A stretch of 39,732 nucleotides of DNA, from contig JAKIZT010000016.1 in NCBI GenBank assembly GCA_022707885.1, positions 1 to 39,732 of the forward strand. The letters run 5' to 3'. The DNA comes from Caldisericales bacterium (GTDB taxonomy: Bacteria > Caldisericota > Caldisericia > JAAYUI01). The position numbers and the translations under genes were made by a program. Every line of letters begins with the position of its first letter. Positions within the stretch are counted from its first letter, which is position 1. Of this stretch, positions 33,162 to 39,732 are shown piece after piece. The notes beneath the pieces were generated by a model, which was not told where the DNA came from, did not search any database, and saw only the letters and a list, made by a program, of their open reading frames with translations.

Positions 33162-33602
33162 TCATGAAAACGGAATGTCTTCGTCATTAAAATCTGGTGG
33201 CATGAATTCATCTTCCTCGGTCTCGGCCGCATGTTGTTGGGATGGTTGTCCCTTATTTTCAAACGATGTGCCTTTTGCTGGTGATCCGAGGAATTTAAGG
33301 TTCTGTACCCTTACTTCTGTGACCCAACGCCTGATTCCGTCTTTTTCATATTCCCTGATGACCAGTTTTCCCTCAACAAAGCATTTGCTGCCTTTTTTTA
33401 GGTACTGGTGTGCTGATGTGGCCTGATTTCCCCACACAATGCAGTTTATGAAGAGCGTTTCTTCCTTGAGCTCCGTGGAGCTTTTTGACCTGTACTTTTC
33501 TGTACAGGCGAGCCTGATTGTTGTTACCGGGGCGCCTGAGGGAGTGTAACGGATTTCTGGGTCAGCAGTAAGGTTGCCTATAAGCAGAACCTTATTGAAC
33601 AT
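33162..33602 (-). CDS. ssb: Single-stranded DNA-binding protein
   Basis: The 146-residue SSB has the OB-fold (VLLIGNLTADPEIRYTPSG, and FVEGKLVIREYEKDG), a short flexible linker and the acidic protein-docking tail NDEDIPFS. It sits between rpsF and rpsR as in many bacteria, with the TGATG overlap to rpsF and GGAGG upstream. It is likely the main replication SSB. Confidence 0.97.
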   Translation of the reverse strand: MFNKVLLIGNLTADPEIRYTPSGAPVTTIRLACTEKYRSKSSTELKEETLFINCIVWGNQATSAHQYLKKGSKCFVEGKLVIREYEKDGIRRWVTEVRVQNLKFLGSPAKGTSFENKGQPSQQHAAETEEDEFMPPDFNDEDIPFS

Positions 33603-34030
33603 CAGGCCTCCTTGGGGGGTTCTTCAACTTGCTGTTCGGTTTCCTGTCTCTGTTCTCTTTCCCTGTCCCTTGCGAGTGCTTTGGCTGCCCTGCGTGCTTC
33701 GGCGGCCTTCATGTGCACTTCACGATTTTTCTGGGCTTTGATTGAGTCAGTAAGGTCAACAAGGATGTCTCTGAGGAAACCTTCAGTGATTTTGACGATC
33801 CTTCTCAGCTCAAGCGGTACCTGGGGTGGGGCCTTGAATGTGAGGACCCAGTAGGAACCTTCAATCTGGCCTTTAATCTCATAAGCCAGCCTTCTTTTTC
33901 CCCATTTCTTGAGGTCCAGCACCTCACCGCCATCATTTGTTACGATCGTGGCGAGTTTCTCTGCGAGAGCTTTTTCTGCTTCTTCGTCGAGAGCTGGATT
34001 CAAAACAAACATCTGCTCGTAATTCTTCAC
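33602..34030 (-). CDS. rpsF: 30S ribosomal protein bS6
   Basis: The 142-residue protein matches S6 (KNYEQMFVLNP, GKRRLAYEIKGQIEGSYW), with a long charged C-terminal tail rich in Glu, Arg and Gln. The GTG at 34030 is the start: AAGGAGG lies 5-11 bases upstream and the protein begins VKNYEQ at the family position. A longer frame from 34057 would include this site and is rejected. Confidence 0.95.
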   Translation of the reverse strand: MKNYEQMFVLNPALDEEAEKALAEKLATIVTNDGGEVLDLKKWGKRRLAYEIKGQIEGSYWVLTFKAPPQVPLELRRIVKITEGFLRDILVDLTDSIKAQKNREVHMKAAEARRAAKALARDREREQRQETEQQVEEPPKEA

Positions 34031-34051
34031 AATTCCTCCTTTGGGCTTGTG

Positions 34052-34069
34052 GGTCAATTTTTATTGACC
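34052..34069 (-). other. Hairpin in the rpsF leader
   Basis: GGTCAAT at 34052-34058 and ATTGACC at 34063-34069 form a perfect 7-bp stem with a 4-base loop, ~12 bases upstream of the rpsF ribosome site. I see no CCG motif of the published S6:S18 leader, so autoregulation is only a possibility. Confidence 0.4.
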
Positions 34070-34091
34070 AGAAGGTGCAACTAAAAAATAA

Positions 34092-34119
34092 ATGTTAGGT
34101 TAGGTTCCTGATATGTCAA
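34092..34119 (-). promoter_or_regulatory. Promoter of rpsF-ssb-rpsR-rplI
   Basis: On the minus strand a perfect TTGACA (34114-34119) and TAACAT (34092-34097) are 16 bases apart. The -10 box is mediocre. The -35 box is 2 bases from that of the divergent kinase promoter. Confidence 0.55.
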
Positions 34120-34121
34120 GA

Positions 34122-34149
34122 TTGACTGGTTTCATTGTTGTTTTAGAAT
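34122..34149 (+). promoter_or_regulatory. Promoter of the 1189-residue kinase gene
   Basis: TTGACT (34122-34127) and TAGAAT (34144-34149) are 16 bases apart. The ATG at 34159 is 10 bases beyond the -10 box and has no ribosome site, so the mRNA is probably leaderless or nearly so. Confidence 0.55.
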
Positions 34150-34158
34150 TTAGACATA

Positions 34159-37100
34159 ATGGAAGAACGGCTGATCTTTGGTCGCTATAGACTGCTTAGA
34201 AAAATTGGAAGTGGTGGAATGGGCGAGGATTTTACTGCGCTGGATTTGCAGAGCAATGAGGATGTGGTTATTAAAATCTCCCATTTTAAGGACGAGGATT
34301 GGGACAATGTTGAAAAAAACAGGTTTCTTTCAGAGGCTTCCATCTTGGCCTCCCTTGACCACCCAGGTATCCCGAGAGTATGGGATTGCTGTAGAGAAGG
34401 CGAAGATTATTACTACATAATGGAGTATGTGAAAGGAACTCCCCTTTCAAAACTTCATAATATCAGCATAGAGCAGGCGTTGGGTATTTTTTATGATGTT
34501 GCGGGCATACTTTCACACATCCATTCCAGGTCTGTTGTTCACAGAGATATTAAACCAGGTAATCTTATTGTACTTGACTCCCCTGACATCAAAACCGGAA
34601 TAAGAGTGAAGCTCATTGATTTTGGCCTGGCAAAAAATGTTGTAAACGGGCGTATAACGAGTACGGGCATGGTGGTTGGTACCTTTAACTACATGGCCCC
34701 TGAACAATTGATGGGTGGTGCCATCGATATGAGGGCGGATTTGTATTCTTTTGGTGCAACGATGTATAACACTTTGACGGAATCCCTGCCCTTTGGTTCT
34801 CCTGATCCGAAAAAAATTGCCTATCAATTGATAAATGCTTCTTGCGACCCTCCATCACATTTCAACAGCAATATTCCAGAAGAACTTGATAATGTCATTC
34901 TCTGTCTCCTAAGAAAAGACCCAAATGAAAGGATACAAAGCGCTTCAGAATTGCTATCATTGATGCAGTCAATTACTATTGATGAAAAGAGTAATAAACC
35001 TGCTGGGTTGATTCTTTGTGAACCCGATATGGTGGGTCGCGAGTTTGAGATGCAGTATCTTATTGATTCTTGGAACAGCTCACAAACCCAACCAGTAACA
35101 GTCTGTGTTGCTGGGCCATTCGGAATTGGAAAAACCAGGTTTGTTGATGAATTTGCCTCCATAGTGCAGTTGTCGGGGAAAATACTTTTGAGGGCAAGAG
35201 GACATGGCTCAACGAACTCGTTGCCGATGGATGGTCTCAAACAGCTTGCTTTTCATCTTGCACATTATAATCTGGATCAATATTCTGGTTTAATCGAGCA
35301 AAATTCAAAGGAGCTCGGGTTTTTCAGTCAACAATTGTGTAAATCAAAGAAAAAATCTACTCAACCTTTTCCAAATCAGGGCGTATGCTCTTTCGCATTT
35401 TTGAAGTTTTTGAAGACAATATCGTTTGAGATGCCCATTGTTATCATCCTTGAGGACATAGAACATCTTGACAAGGAAACCCTCGATGTATGTTTTGAAC
35501 TCTCTTCTAACCCAGAATTGAAAATAATGGTCGTTTTTACGTGCCTTGAACCAACTTTTAGATCCAATGCTGCCATTGGATTGAAATTGCATAGAATGAG
35601 CGATTTGAGGTTCATTGATCTCAAAAACCTCAAGAAATCTAATGTAAAAATGATGATGGAATCAATGCTAAGAGGTCATGAAGTGCCAAATGATTTCTTA
35701 AATGACCTCTGGGAGAGATTCGGTGGTGTTCCCTATCTGTTGATAAACAACATAAGAACGTTTGTTTCACAAAAAGTGTTTGCGCTTGATAATGGAAGGC
35801 TTGTTTATAAAAAGCCTGTTTCCTTTGAAGATGTATCCGGTTCAATTTTATCGCAGCACCTTTCCTCGCTCTCCCAAATATCCATCAAAATTCTTGAGTT
35901 TGCGTGCCTGTTTGAAGAGCCATTTGAGATGGAAATTGTTATGAAATCGCTTGGTCTTACGAGACGCCAGTGTGTGAATGCATTTTATGAACTTATATCA
36001 TCCTCTCTTTTGAAGCAAAGGAGTGGTTTTTACAAGAGTACGTATGAGTTTGCTTATCCGTCTATGAAGGAGACAGTAAAATCTAGAATACCAGATACGA
36101 AAAAGCACGAAACACACAAACTGATTGCGCAAGTCCTAGAATTCAGTGATGAAATAACTGATGAAATTGCCTGCCAGATAGCAAAACACTACAAAATGGC
36201 TGGTGAAACGGACAAAGCGGTAATATGGGCCGAAGAGTGTGCAAAAAGATTGATTGCACTTGGCTCCCAAACCTATTCCGAATGGATTGATTATATACAT
36301 GGCGTGGGAGTGAGTGAATCCAACCCTGTTTATGAGGTTAAAGCAAAGAGAGTTCTCTCTGATATTTTTTATGCAAAAGGAGATTTTGAAAAGGCAAAAG
36401 CTTTGTTCTTGGAGGCGCTTGGCCAAGCAAAAAAAATAGGGGCAAATACGGAATACTCATTAATATTGATTCATTATCTCAAGTTTCTTTTTGAGATCGG
36501 TGAATACAGCGAATTGCAAAAAATTAGCTCTAAAGAGGCAAAAACACCGACTTTCATGGATATGCCGTCAGAAAGATTTGTGGTTCTTGAATATTTGGCG
36601 CTCTCTCTAAAGGAAAACTCATGTTTTTCAGAAGCCGAAGATGTTGCAAGAGAATTGCTTTATCTAGCCCAGTGTTCCCTGTCTGACAAGGTTACAGAAG
36701 GAAAAACCGTTCTTTTTTCATGCCTTCTTGGAGGCATGAAGATGGACGATGCATCTGAAATGGCTAAAGAAATCGAGTCAGAAATTGCCGAGTTGAACTC
36801 GGATGTTGCGGAGAGGCATGCGATCGAATTTGCATTGTTCGAGTACAACATGGGCAATTATGGCAAGACCATTGAAATGTTGAATGATATAGATAAAAAC
36901 TCACTCACATTTCGGGGCAAAACCAAATCTGCCATGCTTAAATCAAAATCATTTTACGCCCTTGGTAAATTCGAAGAGGCGATTGAAGGCATTAATAAAT
37001 TAAGTATTCAAGATGGTGCTGAAATGGGTCGGGTTGAATTGGAGAAGCTTGCATACAAATCTCTTTTTATCACATTGACAAATGGCTGGGAAAAATCTGG

Positions 37101-37728
37101 TCCCAGAACAGAGCGTTTGATCGGACTTGCTGAGTTCCAGGAATGTGAGGCATGCAAAATATTGCCATACGAGGTTTATTGTTACTGGCTCTCAAAACAG
37201 AAGAGATTTGATGATGCAATGGAGTATTTTGCGAGGGCCTGGACTATTTCATGTAATATGGGCATTGAAGAATATATACTTGGTTGCGCATATTGGGGTG
37301 TTTCAATTCTTTCCTACAAAAAAGTTATTGCGAAATATCCTTCCATAGCCAGTTTGATCATTGATGAAAATGATCTTTTTGGTAGTTACGCCCAAAAATA
37401 TGAGCATGCGGTTGTTGCCGGATTTGTTCATCTCTACAGAGCAGAAAAAGATTTCAGGGAGTTTGATCATGCAATCAGATGGTTTGTTCATGCCAGAGAA
37501 CTCGCGCTTCAAAAGGGAAACAAAATTTATATGGCTTTGTCAGCGTTCAATCTTGGGAAAGCCTATTGCGAAAGGAACAACTCAAAGCATAAAAGACCAT
37601 CTGACGCGGAGGATGCAGAGAAGTTCTTTTTTGAGTCCGAATTTGTCTTTTCAGCCATAAATGCCCCTGCCACAGTAGATGTTGTTAGGGAATACCAGGA
37701 AAAGCACCTGAGACGCACCGCCCAGTAA
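34159..37728 (+). CDS. Ser/Thr kinase fused to AAA/STAND-type ATPase and TPR-like repeats
   Basis: The 1189-residue cytoplasmic protein has a Hanks-type kinase domain (~8-270) with K39, HRDIKPGN (D130), DFG 154-156 and APE 180-182, although GSGGMGEDF has Asp where the family has Val. An ATPase domain follows (~290-560): VGRE at 292, Walker A GPFGIGKT 319-326 and Walker B IVIILED ending at 433. Residues ~680-1189 are TPR-like helical repeats (YAKGDFEKAKALFLEALGQAKK). No membrane segment is seen. This layout is known from PknK-like and myxobacterial kinases. It likely couples phosphorylation to an ATPase-driven regulator; the ligand is unknown. The gene stands alone and ends 3 bases from the convergent methylase gene. 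Confidence 0.93.
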   Translation: MEERLIFGRYRLLRKIGSGGMGEDFTALDLQSNEDVVIKISHFKDEDWDNVEKNRFLSEASILASLDHPGIPRVWDCCREGEDYYYIMEYVKGTPLSKLHNISIEQALGIFYDVAGILSHIHSRSVVHRDIKPGNLIVLDSPDIKTGIRVKLIDFGLAKNVVNGRITSTGMVVGTFNYMAPEQLMGGAIDMRADLYSFGATMYNTLTESLPFGSPDPKKIAYQLINASCDPPSHFNSNIPEELDNVILCLLRKDPNERIQSASELLSLMQSITIDEKSNKPAGLILCEPDMVGREFEMQYLIDSWNSSQTQPVTVCVAGPFGIGKTRFVDEFASIVQLSGKILLRARGHGSTNSLPMDGLKQLAFHLAHYNLDQYSGLIEQNSKELGFFSQQLCKSKKKSTQPFPNQGVCSFAFLKFLKTISFEMPIVIILEDIEHLDKETLDVCFELSSNPELKIMVVFTCLEPTFRSNAAIGLKLHRMSDLRFIDLKNLKKSNVKMMMESMLRGHEVPNDFLNDLWERFGGVPYLLINNIRTFVSQKVFALDNGRLVYKKPVSFEDVSGSILSQHLSSLSQISIKILEFACLFEEPFEMEIVMKSLGLTRRQCVNAFYELISSSLLKQRSGFYKSTYEFAYPSMKETVKSRIPDTKKHETHKLIAQVLEFSDEITDEIACQIAKHYKMAGETDKAVIWAEECAKRLIALGSQTYSEWIDYIHGVGVSESNPVYEVKAKRVLSDIFYAKGDFEKAKALFLEALGQAKKIGANTEYSLILIHYLKFLFEIGEYSELQKISSKEAKTPTFMDMPSERFVVLEYLALSLKENSCFSEAEDVARELLYLAQCSLSDKVTEGKTVLFSCLLGGMKMDDASEMAKEIESEIAELNSDVAERHAIEFALFEYNMGNYGKTIEMLNDIDKNSLTFRGKTKSAMLKSKSFYALGKFEEAIEGINKLSIQDGAEMGRVELEKLAYKSLFITLTNGWEKSGPRTERLIGLAEFQECEACKILPYEVYCYWLSKQKRFDDAMEYFARAWTISCNMGIEEYILGCAYWGVSILSYKKVIAKYPSIASLIIDENDLFGSYAQKYEHAVVAGFVHLYRAEKDFREFDHAIRWFVHARELALQKGNKIYMALSAFNLGKAYCERNNSKHKRPSDAEDAEKFFFESEFVFSAINAPATVDVVREYQEKHLRRTAQ

Positions 37729-37731
37729 AAA

Positions 37732-39732
37732 CTATTCTATGGGCCAGCCGCCTTCCTCTTCAATAAGCTTGTCTATTTCGCCCATCAACCCGATTGTTCT
37801 TGAAAGTGCAGTAACTATTTTCGCGTATATGACGCGGTCGCCGTGGTCAAGCGACCTTCCTTTCCTGTCCTTGAGCCATTTTTGGGCAACCTGGTAGCCA
37901 CCAACCATAAAGTTCCAGACCTCTGGTGAAACGCCGTCAAAGTATTGGCTTTTATTGATATAAACTCTGTTGCCGTTTTCATCAAATGAAACTTTTTCAA
38001 TAATGTCGTTGCCAGAAACGGGGTATGACGCAATGGTGTCGTCAAGTTCTTCCGATTCAAGCAGATGGAGACTGGCCAGTTCTTGGCCCTTTTTTGCCAG
38101 CCTGGAAAACAGGCCAATTTTTGAGGTCAGCGGGGCCCTTGGGAAATCGTACTTTAAAAAGTCTGCATACCGCGTGCGGTAAGTCGGGCTGTGCAAAACG
38201 GCGTAGATGTAGTGGAAGATGTCTTCGGGGCCGAAAGTCAAAACCCCCTCATCCGCCCTCTGGGCACCTTCCCCCTGTGGGGGAAGGTTTTTTACTGCCC
38301 CATCTTTTGTGTTATGACTATTTGGTCCATCTTCTGTGTGATGATCACCTGGTCCATCTTCTGTGTGACGACCACCTGGTCCATCTTCTGCGTGATGACC
38401 ACCTGGTCCCTCTCCGGTGAGACTGGCGCCATGACAACCCTCTCCTTTCAGGAGAGGGTCAGGGTGAGGTGGTTTTTCCGTTATGTTGCCTTTTCCGTCT
38501 GGAACAAATGCAACCCCCAGCCTTGATTCAAATGCTGAAACGATCTTTTTCGAGAGGTTTGGTGTCCTGTCACCCTTTCCTGCCGGCCAGTCGCGTTTTT
38601 CAATTTTCAGTGTGCTGGTTTCTGTGTCGGGATAGAGGTAGAGAGGGAAAAGATTATTTCCTCCTCTTCTGTACAAGTTAAGATCTGTAATATACTTTGT
38701 GCAAAAAAATATGTTCCAATCATTATCATCAATGACTTGGCCTGCCCTACCTATTGCCAACCCCAAATTCGGGCCTGCCAGCATGTGGCGCATGACTTTT
38801 AAGCAAGGTCTTTCAAGCATTATTTGAGAATAGTAAATATCCCTAATATCAAATGGTCTATAAAGGCATTTCTTGAATTCGTTTTTCCAATCATTGATTT
38901 TTCGAAGCTCCATTCTTGCTTTCGATAAATTCCAGCTTGTTGTATTCTTCAGATCATATTGAAACATTATTTCATTATCTGACATATTTTCTGCAATGAA
39001 ATCTGTTATCCTTTTTTTTAGCTCAGACCTATCAAAGTCTATAAGGAACGAATCTCTGGCTGTTACGAATCCTACTGAGTTGACTGGCATCAGCTCTACG
39101 ACCGAGGGCCACGCATGGTATTCATCATCAAGATTGGTATCGGCTGGCACAAACATGTAGAATGGCCCGGAGGGCAAAAGCTGTTTCCATTCAGTAGATT
39201 TTATGTTGTTCTCGAGGAGCCAGTGATATTTCCCTCCAGCAAGTGCTCCGTCTTTAAAAATTTCCCTCTGGCCATACAGGTCCGCGTGAAAGACCCTGGC
39301 GTACGGGGTTTGGGGGTAGCTGGAAGATGGAACCTGGGAGGAGCTGGAGGATGAAATCTGGGAGGAACTGGAAGACGGGACCCCCTCATTCCCTTTCCCT
39401 CCTGGAGAAGGGTTGTTGTTTTTACCCTCTCCTTCCAGGAGAGGGTCAGGGTGAGGTGGTTCCTTCTTGCCAGTTTTTACAAAAAGCCCTATCGCGACCC
39501 CCTGCTGGATGTCAAAGACATTTTCGTCCTTGCTTCCGTCCGGACAGGCTTCTTTTTTCTTTGCGTTTCCGTGGAGGTCGAGGACGTATATCTCGTCGAA
39601 TGTTTCAAGAAGGCTCTGCCTCATTCCCCTGAAGGTCGGGTTGTCCAGATAGCCGTGATTGGTTATGAATGCGAGAATGCCCGAGCCGGTTTTTTCGATC
39701 TTCCACTGCGCCCAGCGGATGAAACGGACATA
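37732..39732 (-). CDS. Type ISP-like restriction-modification enzyme, C-terminal part (5' end outside window)
   Basis: The visible 666 codons are open to the right edge, so the gene is partial. They begin inside an N6-adenine methylase domain (ILAFITNHGYLDNPTF, GMRQSLLETF, YVLDLHGN), then continue with the specificity region of type ISP enzymes such as LlaBIII (RPFDIRDIYYSQIMLERP, GPNLGLAIGR, HYIYAVLHSPTYR). The helicase and nuclease parts would lie beyond 39732. Two low-complexity insertions interrupt conserved sequence, at ~39300-39462 and ~38235-38474, both in frame. They encode PPHPDPLLxGEG plus serine-rich or GPGGRHTED-type repeats. The enzyme could still be active because both lie between conserved blocks, but this is unproven. 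The 3' end converges on the kinase gene. Confidence 0.87.
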   Translation of the reverse strand, partial: YVRFIRWAQWKIEKTGSGILAFITNHGYLDNPTFRGMRQSLLETFDEIYVLDLHGNAKKKEACPDGSKDENVFDIQQGVAIGLFVKTGKKEPPHPDPLLEGEGKNNNPSPGGKGNEGVPSSSSSQISSSSSSQVPSSSYPQTPYARVFHADLYGQREIFKDGALAGGKYHWLLENNIKSTEWKQLLPSGPFYMFVPADTNLDDEYHAWPSVVELMPVNSVGFVTARDSFLIDFDRSELKKRITDFIAENMSDNEIMFQYDLKNTTSWNLSKARMELRKINDWKNEFKKCLYRPFDIRDIYYSQIMLERPCLKVMRHMLAGPNLGLAIGRAGQVIDDNDWNIFFCTKYITDLNLYRRGGNNLFPLYLYPDTETSTLKIEKRDWPAGKGDRTPNLSKKIVSAFESRLGVAFVPDGKGNITEKPPHPDPLLKGEGCHGASLTGEGPGGHHAEDGPGGRHTEDGPGDHHTEDGPNSHNTKDGAVKNLPPQGEGAQRADEGVLTFGPEDIFHYIYAVLHSPTYRTRYADFLKYDFPRAPLTSKIGLFSRLAKKGQELASLHLLESEELDDTIASYPVSGNDIIEKVSFDENGNRVYINKSQYFDGVSPEVWNFMVGGYQVAQKWLKDRKGRSLDHGDRVIYAKIVTALSRTIGLMGEIDKLIEEEGGWPIE
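38267..38287 (-). repeat. Palindromic element B in the methylase frame
   Basis: A 9-bp stem (CCTTCCCCC at 38267-38275, GGGGGAAGG at 38279-38287) with a 3-base loop, flanked by CCCTCATCCGCCCTCTGGGC. It translates on the minus strand as LPPQGEGAQRADEG and resembles dispersed intergenic palindromes seen in other bacteria. Confidence 0.7.
38300..38407 (-). repeat. Four 27-bp tandem repeats in the methylase gene
   Basis: Units begin at 38300, 38327, 38354 and 38381; a degraded fifth starts at 38408. Each encodes nine residues of the type GGRHTEDGP. The inner units are nearly identical, which suggests recent slippage. Confidence 0.88.
38438..38474 (-). repeat. Palindromic element A, copy 1
   Basis: A 9-bp stem (CCCTCTCCT at 38438-38446, AGGAGAGGG at 38450-38458) followed by TCAGGGTGAGGTGG. 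It matches 39425-39461 with one mismatch in 37 bases and is read in the same frame as PPHPDPLLKGEG. Confidence 0.85.
39320..39382 (-). repeat. 24-bp tandem repeats encoding a serine tract
   Basis: Two full units (39320-39343, 39344-39367) and a partial third. They encode SSSSSQ-type residues (VPSSSSSQISSSSSSQ) inside insertion 1. Confidence 0.8.
39425..39461 (-). repeat. Palindromic element A, copy 2
   Basis: The stem CCCTCTCCT (39425-39433) pairs with AGGAGAGGG (39437-39445), followed by TCAGGGTGAGGTGG. It is the partner of 38438-38474 and is read as PPHPDPLLEGEG in the same phase. Confidence 0.85.

Noticed and set aside
34052..34069. Published S6:S18 ribosomal leader
   Set aside because: The hairpin lacks the CCG-containing motif; kept only as an unassigned hairpin.
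38300..38407. CRISPR-like array
   Set aside because: The 27-bp units are directly adjacent with no spacers and lie inside a coding frame.
37732..39732. Frameshifted pseudogene
   Set aside because: Both insertions keep the frame and all conserved blocks remain readable to the window edge.

Overview
The window is bacterial chromosome, densely packed, with many 4-base ATGA gene overlaps and AGGAGG-type ribosome binding sites. It carries no tRNA, rRNA, CRISPR array or recognisable insertion sequence. Lipoprotein signals (M23 peptidase, thioredoxin lipoprotein), PEGA and FHA kinase proteins, recurrent PQQ-like beta-propellers joined to copper-amine-oxidase-N-like domains (PF07833 type), a DUF11-type surface protein and sigma-54 point to a free-living bacterium of a poorly sampled lineage. 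I cannot name the phylum from the sequence.

Layout. (1) 1-4003, + strand: three tandem membrane-anchored, probably propeller-like proteins; the first two share an almost identical 5' leader and anchor. (2) 4149-8028, +: a large secreted propeller/DUF11 protein and an M23 peptidase lipoprotein, each with its own promoter. (3) 13700-8069, -: an eight-gene arsenic-type operon: arsR, small thioredoxin, secreted propeller/PF07833 protein, thioredoxin lipoprotein, membrane-tethered thioredoxin, CcdA-like thiol transporter, ArsP-type permease, Acr3 arsenite pump. (4) 19387-13783, -: a signalling operon: zinc-ribbon/FHA protein, transmembrane Ser/Thr kinase with PEGA repeats, and a secreted propeller/Ig-like/PF07833 protein. 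(5) 21534-19443, -: birA, an FmdB zinc ribbon and an unusually long tyrosine recombinase, divergent from queA (+). (6) 26076-22572, -: rapZ-yvcK-rpoN. (7) 27664-26142, -: NfeD, a 35-residue membrane protein not previously called here, and an SPFH/stomatin protein. (8) 27801-32418, +: NAD(P)HX repair enzyme followed by a methylthioadenosine salvage set (mtaD, MTA/MTI phosphorylase, mtnA). (9) 34030-32406, -: rpsF-ssb-rpsR-rplI. (10) 34159-37728, +: a 1189-residue kinase/ATPase/TPR protein. (11) 39732-37732, -: the C-terminal part of a type ISP-like restriction-modification enzyme, cut by the window edge and carrying palindromic and tandem repeats inside its reading frame.

How the genes fit together. 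The arsenic operon joins oxyanion efflux to a thiol-transfer route across the membrane (CcdA to two surface thioredoxins). The kinase operon has a plausible sensor (secreted propeller and PEGA domains), transducer (kinase) and phosphothreonine reader (FHA). PF07833-like domains occur in three neighbouring proteins, including the kinase, which suggests a shared lineage-specific surface theme. Promoters were found by eye; six of the seven best sigma-70 candidates have 16-base spacers, and two of them (arsR and the 1189-residue kinase) would give leaderless or nearly leaderless mRNAs.
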